From NCBI RefSeq assembly GCF_004366075.1, contig NZ_SODU01000001.1, positions 930,001 through 994,000 on the forward strand: a stretch of DNA of 64,000 bases. The letters are read 5' to 3'. Position 1 is the first letter of the stretch, and each line of letters starts with the position of its first letter. The notes under the pieces were generated by a model. It was not told the origin of the DNA. It made no database searches and was given only the letters and a program-made list of their open reading frames with translations. A program made the translations under genes and the position numbers. This document shows positions 59,533-64,000 of the stretch, piece after piece. This stretch comes from Kribbella pratensis (GTDB lineage Bacteria > Actinomycetota > Actinomycetes > Propionibacteriales > Kribbellaceae).

Positions 59533-61569
59533 GTGGCTGACGACGTCCGTGGTCCGCGGGTTCTCGATGTGCTGGCGGCGGAGGAGCCGTGGGAGGTGCC
59601 GGGCGCGTGGCTGGCCCGCATCCGGGCGCAGCTCAAGGCCTGGGCCGACGATCCCGAGGCGCTGCGGCCGTTGCGCCCCGAGGCGTTCCCGGACTTCGTC
59701 AAGGGCACACCCGCCGCGGTCTGGTACACCCACCAGGTAGCACCGCTGCTGACCGGGTGGATCCCGGTCCTGCACGGTGAGTACGCCGACCTGGGGACCG
59801 AGCTGACCCACGAGTTCTACCGGCCGTCCTCCCGCCTCGGCGGCAGCGGCCACGTGATCTACGCCGCGCAGACCGACTGGCACCTGCAGGCGATCGCCGG
59901 CGCGCGCGGCTTCCGCGAGAACGGCCGCAGGCACGCTCTGCAGCTTTCCCGCAACGTCGCCGCGATGTTCGTCGACGCTCCCCCGATGGCGGCCCGCGCC
60001 ACGGCCCTGACCGCCGCGTTCGACCGCGTCCTGGCCGACCGTGAGCTCACCGAACTGCACGTCGCCGGCGAGTACGACGACATCGCGAAGTACTGGCGTA
60101 CCGAGGCGCTCAAGGACTCCGAGCGCGCCGTACTCCCCGAGCTCGCCGGCCCCACCGCCGCCCTGCGGTACTCGCTGAACTCGGTCCGGGACACGCACGC
60201 CCGGATGCTGATGCTGAGCCCGGACGAGTACGCCGGCGACTTCGCCCAGGTACTGGCCGAGCTGATCCTGGCGACCGGACTGCGCGGAATCCCGAAGTCC
60301 GTCGCGACCGTTCTCGGCAACTCCGCAATTGACGTGCACAAGGCACTCCAGGAGATCGACCCGACGTTCTCGCTGCAGACCTGGCACGGCCATGTCAACC
60401 AGTGGATGTCCCGCGCGATCCGCAACGGCCAGGCGCCGCTCGCCCGGTCCTGGGGCGCCGCCGCCGCGCGCGTCGGCGTACACCTGGCCGGTGTGCTCAA
60501 CCGGGCGCCGTGGCCGGAGCCGGAGGTGCCGGACCTGACCACGCTGTTCCGGATGCTCGACCGGGAGCGGTGGAGCGCCCTCGAGAACCAGGCAGCGGCC
60601 AACCAGGAGGCCTCACTCTCGGCCGCCTGGAAGGACGTCAAGAAGGATGAAGAGGAGAGGGCGGGCGACGCAGAAGGCGGCACGCTCGACGATCCGCTGC
60701 CGAAGCCGGTCGACTACAGCGACAACCCGCTGGCCGAGCTCGACTCGCTGATCGGCCTGGAGTCGGTCAAGGACGCGGTCCGCAAAATGGTCGCCGAGGT
60801 GAAGACGAACCTCCGCCGGGCCGAGCTCGGGCTCCCGAGTCACGAGCGTGCGCGGCACATGGTGTTCGTCGGCAAGCCCGGTACGGCGAAGACCACGATC
60901 GCCCGTCTGCTCAGCCGGATCTACCACCAGCTCGGCGTCCTGGAGAAGGGCCACGTGGTCGAGGTCGACCGCTCCGACCTGGTCGGAGCCGGGGTCGGTT
61001 CGACCGCGCCGATGACCGCTGCCAAGTTCCGCGAGGCGCTCGGCGGTGTGCTGTTCATCGACGAGGCGTACAGCCTGACGCCGGAGAACACTCCGGGCGA
61101 CTACGGCCTGGAAGCGGTCGCGACGATCCTGAAGCTGATGGAGGACCACCGCAACGACTGCATCGTGATCGTCGCCGGGTACCACCGCGAGATGCAGCGG
61201 TTCATGGAGTCCAACACCGGTCTGCAGTCCCGGTTCCCGAAGCTGTTGTCGTTCAGCGAGTACGACACCGACCAGCTGGTCGCGATCTTCGAGCTGCAGG
61301 CCCGGCAGAAGGGCATGATCTACGGCGAGGAAGTGCTGGACAAGGTCCGCGCCGTCATCCCGCCCGCGCCGCGTGGCCATAGCTTCGGTAACGGCCGTTT
61401 CATCCGGAACGTGCTCGAGGAGGCCGTCTCCAACCAGGCCACCCGGCTGTCCGCCAGCGACCCGGACAAGCTCACCGAGCGAGACCTGCGCGAGCTGATC
61501 CCGTCCGACGTCCGGCCCCCGACCTCGATGCGCGCCGAGGACTACCTGCTGCAGAAGCCCGGCACCTAA
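59533..61569 (+). CDS. AAA+ ATPase of the EccA/CbbX type with N-terminal helical domain
   Basis: A 678-residue protein. Residues 1-370 form an alpha-helical domain without obvious motifs, then a charged linker (DVKKDEEERAGDAEGGTLDD) and one AAA+ module from about residue 395. Walker A reads FVGKPGTAKTTIARLL, with alanine in place of the glycine before lysine; Walker B is GGVLFIDEAYSL and the sensor/arginine region TGLQSRFPKLLSF. The layout resembles EccA of type VII secretion, but no other secretion gene is present. The GTG at 59533 follows GGAAGG. The stop overlaps the convergent VOC stop by 4 nt. Confidence 0.87.
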   Translation: MADDVRGPRVLDVLAAEEPWEVPGAWLARIRAQLKAWADDPEALRPLRPEAFPDFVKGTPAAVWYTHQVAPLLTGWIPVLHGEYADLGTELTHEFYRPSSRLGGSGHVIYAAQTDWHLQAIAGARGFRENGRRHALQLSRNVAAMFVDAPPMAARATALTAAFDRVLADRELTELHVAGEYDDIAKYWRTEALKDSERAVLPELAGPTAALRYSLNSVRDTHARMLMLSPDEYAGDFAQVLAELILATGLRGIPKSVATVLGNSAIDVHKALQEIDPTFSLQTWHGHVNQWMSRAIRNGQAPLARSWGAAAARVGVHLAGVLNRAPWPEPEVPDLTTLFRMLDRERWSALENQAAANQEASLSAAWKDVKKDEEERAGDAEGGTLDDPLPKPVDYSDNPLAELDSLIGLESVKDAVRKMVAEVKTNLRRAELGLPSHERARHMVFVGKPGTAKTTIARLLSRIYHQLGVLEKGHVVEVDRSDLVGAGVGSTAPMTAAKFREALGGVLFIDEAYSLTPENTPGDYGLEAVATILKLMEDHRNDCIVIVAGYHREMQRFMESNTGLQSRFPKLLSFSEYDTDQLVAIFELQARQKGMIYGEEVLDKVRAVIPPAPRGHSFGNGRFIRNVLEEAVSNQATRLSASDPDKLTERDLRELIPSDVRPPTSMRAEDYLLQKPGT

Positions 61570-61943
61570 ACCGGGGTGGCGAGCGCGACCGGGTTGCCCT
61601 CCGGGTCGGCGAGGTACGCCTGGCGCTCGCCCCAGGGCATCGTGGCCGGCTCCTGCAGGACCGGGTGGCCGGCCGCGCGGAAGCGTTCCACTTCCGCCTC
61701 GACGTCGTCGACGTACACGAACAGCTCGAAGCGCGGCGCCGTACCGACCGTGATGCCGAGCTGGGCCTCGGGCCAGTTGGCGTCGGACAGGCCGAGGGAC
61801 GACTCGCCGCGCTCCAGGCCGACGTAGTGCGGGTCGCCCTCCAGCGGGAACTGGTACGTCGGTTCGTAGCCGAGGAGCGCGTAGAAGTCGACGGACCGGC
61901 GTACGTCGGACACGTACAGCACCGGGAACGCCTTGCGGTGCAT
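61566..61943 (-). CDS. VOC-superfamily (glyoxalase/bleomycin-resistance-like) protein
   Basis: A 125-residue protein with the paired beta-alpha-beta-beta-beta units of the vicinal oxygen chelate fold: FPVLYVSDVRRSVDFYALLG in the first half and ERQAYLADPEGNPVALATPV in the second. It resembles fosfomycin/bleomycin-resistance-like proteins but no specific enzyme can be named. The ATG overlaps the hemQ stop by 1 nt, so it is the last gene of the hemY-hemQ operon. Confidence 0.88.
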   Translation of the reverse strand: MHRKAFPVLYVSDVRRSVDFYALLGYEPTYQFPLEGDPHYVGLERGESSLGLSDANWPEAQLGITVGTAPRFELFVYVDDVEAEVERFRAAGHPVLQEPATMPWGERQAYLADPEGNPVALATPV

Positions 61944-62638
61944 CAGACCAGGTTGGCGATCAGATCGCCGGGCTCGGTCCGCTTGCCGGTGTAGAACGGG
62001 ATCTCCTCGCGGACGTGCCGGCGGGCCGTCGACGCGCGCAGGTCGCGCATCAGGTCGACCATCCGGTGCAGCTCGTCGGCCTCGAACGCGAGGATCCACT
62101 CGTAGTCACCGAGCGCGAACGACGCCACGGTGTTCGCCCGCACGTCCGGGTAGGTGCGCGCCATCTTGCCGTGCTCGGCGAGCATGAACCGGCGCTCCTC
62201 GTCCGGCAGCAGGTACCACTCGTAGGACCGGACGAACGGGTACACGCAGATGTAGCCGCGCGGCTCCTCGTCGGCCAGGAACGCCGGAATGTGGCTCTTG
62301 TTGAACTCGGCCGGCCGGTGCAGCGCGAACTGCGACCAGACCGGCACCAGGTGCCGCCCGAGCCGTGAGCGGCGCAACTGGTGGTACGCCTTCTGCAGCG
62401 CGTCCGAGGTCGGCGCGTGCCACCAGATCATGAAGTCGGCGTCCGCCCGGAAGCCCTCGACGTCGTAGAACCCGCGGATCACCACGTCGGCGGCGGCCAG
62501 CTTCCCGACCAGATCGTTGAGCTCGGCGGTCAGCTCGTCCCGGTCGACGTCACCGAGCGGCGTCTCGACCTTGAACACCGACCACAGGGTGTAGCGGATG
62601 ACATCGTTGAGCTCACGGGCTTTCGGCTTACCAGTCAC
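61943..62638 (-). CDS. hemQ: Coproheme decarboxylase HemQ (chlorite dismutase family)
   Basis: A 231-residue enzyme of the coproporphyrin-dependent haem pathway. The catalytic tyrosine is in [17 protein letters not shown] near residue 135, and the proximal haem histidine is in [18 protein letters not shown] near residue 160. It converts Fe-coproporphyrin III to haem b with peroxide. The GTG at 62638 overlaps the hemY stop by 4 nt. Chlorite dismutase activity is unlikely given this neighbourhood. Confidence 0.94.
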   Translation of the reverse strand: MTGKPKARELNDVIRYTLWSVFKVETPLGDVDRDELTAELNDLVGKLAAADVVIRGFYDVEGFRADADFMIWWHAPTSDALQKAYHQLRRSRLGRHLVPVWSQFALHRPAEFNKSHIPAFLADEEPRGYICVYPFVRSYEWYLLPDEERRFMLAEHGKMARTYPDVRANTVASFALGDYEWILAFEADELHRMVDLMRDLRASTARRHVREEIPFYTGKRTEPGDLIANLV

Positions 62639-64000
62639 GACTTCATTGTCTCCAATGCGTTCAGGTGTTCCCGCACCCGGGTGGCCGCCTTGCCGCCCGA
62701 GGCCACACACGCGGCGATCCCGACACCCCGGTACGCCGCTCCGCACACCTCCAGCCCGGGTACGCCGGACACCGCGGCCTCCATCCGGTCGACGCGATCC
62801 AAGTGACCGACGGCGTACTGCGGAAGACCACCGCCCCACCGCGTCACCAGCGACCCGACCACCTCGGCCTGCAGTCCGATCGCCGTGCGCAGATCTGCCA
62901 CCGCGAGCCGAACCAGCTCCTCGTCGGACCGCTGCAGCACGTACTCCTCACCGAGCCGCCCGACCGAGGCGCGCAGTACCGCGAGGTCACCACCGGCCTC
63001 CGCGGACCACGCCCACTTGGCGTGCGAGTACGTCGACGCCTTGATCGTCCGGCCCTCCACGGACGGCACCAGGAACCCCGACCCGGCGGCCTCCGTCGGC
63101 CAGTCCCGCTTCCGGACGGCGAGCGTGACGATCGCCATGCTCGCGTACTCGATACCCGCCAGCTCGGTCGATGCCGCGGGCACCAACTCCCCCAGCATCC
63201 GTCCGGCCGGAGCAGCCGGTACGGCGACCACGACCGCGTCCGCCGAGAGGTACGTCGGCGCGGGCACGGGTCCCGCCTCCAGCTCGAACCCGTCGGCGGT
63301 CCGCGAGATCCGGCGTACGGCGAGCTTGGTGCGGATCTCGACGCCGCGAGCGGTCAGCTCCTGCTCGAGGGCTCCGATCAGGCGGTTGATGCCGCCGACG
63401 ATGCCGGCGAAGACCGGTTGGCCGGCGCGCTTCTGGCCCAGTTCGCGCAGCTCGGCCGTGGCGGCGAGCAGGCTCGGCGCGGTCCGCAGCTTCGCGTACA
63501 GGTCGGGTACGGCGGCGGCGAGCGAGATCTCCTCGGCCTTCCCGGCGTACACCCCGCCGAGCAGCGGGTCGATCAGCTTGTCGGTCACCGCGGACCCCAT
63601 GCGGTCGGCGACGAACCGCCCGATCGCCACATCCTCCGTCAGCGCGGGCGCGGGCAGTTCGGCCTCGTGCGCGACCTGCTCGGCGGCCGCGTCCCCGAGT
63701 ACGTCGGCGGTCGCGGCCGGATCGACCGGGACGCCCATCACGGTCGGCGGGATCGCGCGGATCCGGTCGCCGATCCACAGCCCGGCCGAGGTGGTTGCCG
63801 GATGCACCAGGTCGTCCCCGAGCCCGACGGCCCGGATCAGCTCCACCGCCTCCGGCCGCCGCGCCAGCACCGACTCGGCGCCCAGATCGACCGGCACCCC
63901 CTCGATCGCGTCCCCGGCCAGCTTCCCGCCGAGCCGCGGCGACCCTTCGAGGACCGTGATCCGCGGCGGGTTCGGTCCGGTCGCGAGCGCATGCGCCGCC
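62635..64000 (-). CDS. hemY: Coproporphyrinogen III oxidase (HemY/HemG type), N-terminus beyond window
   Basis: At least 454 residues are visible; the reading frame continues through the right edge. The visible N-terminal part reads [16 protein letters not shown], the second half of the FAD-binding region whose dinucleotide motif lies outside. The body has [20 protein letters not shown] and the C-terminal [20 protein letters not shown] typical of protoporphyrinogen/coproporphyrinogen oxidases. In actinobacteria with HemQ it oxidises coproporphyrinogen III. It is coupled to hemQ by a GTGA overlap. Confidence 0.93.
   Translation of the reverse strand, partial: AAHALATGPNPPRITVLEGSPRLGGKLAGDAIEGVPVDLGAESVLARRPEAVELIRAVGLGDDLVHPATTSAGLWIGDRIRAIPPTVMGVPVDPAATADVLGDAAAEQVAHEAELPAPALTEDVAIGRFVADRMGSAVTDKLIDPLLGGVYAGKAEEISLAAAVPDLYAKLRTAPSLLAATAELRELGQKRAGQPVFAGIVGGINRLIGALEQELTARGVEIRTKLAVRRISRTADGFELEAGPVPAPTYLSADAVVVAVPAAPAGRMLGELVPAASTELAGIEYASMAIVTLAVRKRDWPTEAAGSGFLVPSVEGRTIKASTYSHAKWAWSAEAGGDLAVLRASVGRLGEEYVLQRSDEELVRLAVADLRTAIGLQAEVVGSLVTRWGGGLPQYAVGHLDRVDRMEAAVSGVPGLEVCGAAYRGVGIAACVASGGKAATRVREHLNALETMKS

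Noticed and set aside
61943..62638. Chlorite dismutase
   Set aside because: It shares the fold, but coupling to hemY, the catalytic tyrosine and the actinobacterial haem pathway indicate coproheme decarboxylase.

Overview
The window is GC-rich, gene-dense chromosomal DNA from an actinobacterium. The inference rests on frequent GTG starts, 1-4 nt start/stop overlaps, many -10 hexamers sitting 6-7 nt before a start codon (leaderless transcripts), a mabA-inhA-like fabG-fabI pair, a HemQ-type haem pathway, ANTAR regulators and DUF5753-type XRE proteins. Gene content and style fit Propionibacteriales, perhaps a Kribbella-like genus, but no rRNA or other diagnostic marker is present, so the genus is a guess. 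I saw no tRNA, rRNA, CRISPR array, prophage or transposase.

Region by region. 1-0.9 kb: the N-terminus of a MerR regulator diverging from a paired SMR efflux system. 1-4.2 kb: a sugar ABC importer operon (lipoprotein plus two permeases, no ATPase). 4.3-8.5 kb: fadA-fadB beta-oxidation operon diverging from a MerR-type regulator. 8.5-10.1 kb: three-gene redox module (YedY/sulfite-oxidase-like molybdoprotein, ferredoxin-reductase-like flavoprotein, small zinc-ribbon protein). 10.3-11.9 kb: two coupled GAF-ANTAR proteins. 12.1-14.4 kb: alpha-methylacyl-CoA racemase and acyl-CoA dehydrogenase, under a promoter nearly identical to that of fadA. 14.4-20.1 kb: a long leftward run (MFS transporter, cobQ, DinB, ECF41-type sigma factor, NAD-dependent epimerase-like protein, small membrane protein). 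20.2-24.8 kb: GNAT, YbaK-like, LuxR-TPR regulator, flavin monooxygenase and XRE regulator. 24.8-27.6 kb: ohr and quinone oxidoreductase facing a TetR regulator, then a TSUP permease. 27.7-33.4 kb: SPFH/NfeD pair, ABC ATPase, serB and acetyltransferases. 33.4-34.8 kb: secreted GH16-CBM6 glucanase behind a CebR-like box. 34.9-36.2 kb: an AbiEi/DUF559-like gene bracketed by two copies of the same hairpin repeat. 36.2-41.8 kb: cphB-cphA (cyanophycin), then a PCu(A)C copper chaperone and a Tat-exported DyP peroxidase. 41.8-45.9 kb, leftward: fabG, fabI, a Mur ligase resembling cyanophycin synthetase without its ATP-grasp domain, and a membrane protein. 45.9-51.5 kb: dodecin, DUF3099 protein, small zinc protein, moaA, SURF1, SDR, AhpD-like protein and a LigD-type polymerase. 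51.7-61.6 kb: secreted M4 protease, a receiver-flavoprotein fusion coupled to a class III cyclase, a secreted nuclease, msrB and an EccA-like AAA+ protein. 61.6-64 kb, leftward: VOC protein, hemQ and hemY (truncated by the window edge).

The strongest functional links are these. (1) A 19-bp-spacer, MerR-type promoter with the dyad TGACAG-N5-CTGTCA is shared by fadAB and, 6.7 kb away, by the racemase/dehydrogenase operon, which suggests one regulon for straight- and methyl-branched acyl-CoA breakdown controlled by the MerR gene next to fadA. (2) Cyanophycin metabolism is represented by cphB, cphA and an unusual cphA-like paralogue lacking ATP-grasp. (3) Redox stress genes (quinone reductase, ohr, msrB, AhpD-like, DyP peroxidase, redox flavoproteins) recur through the window.
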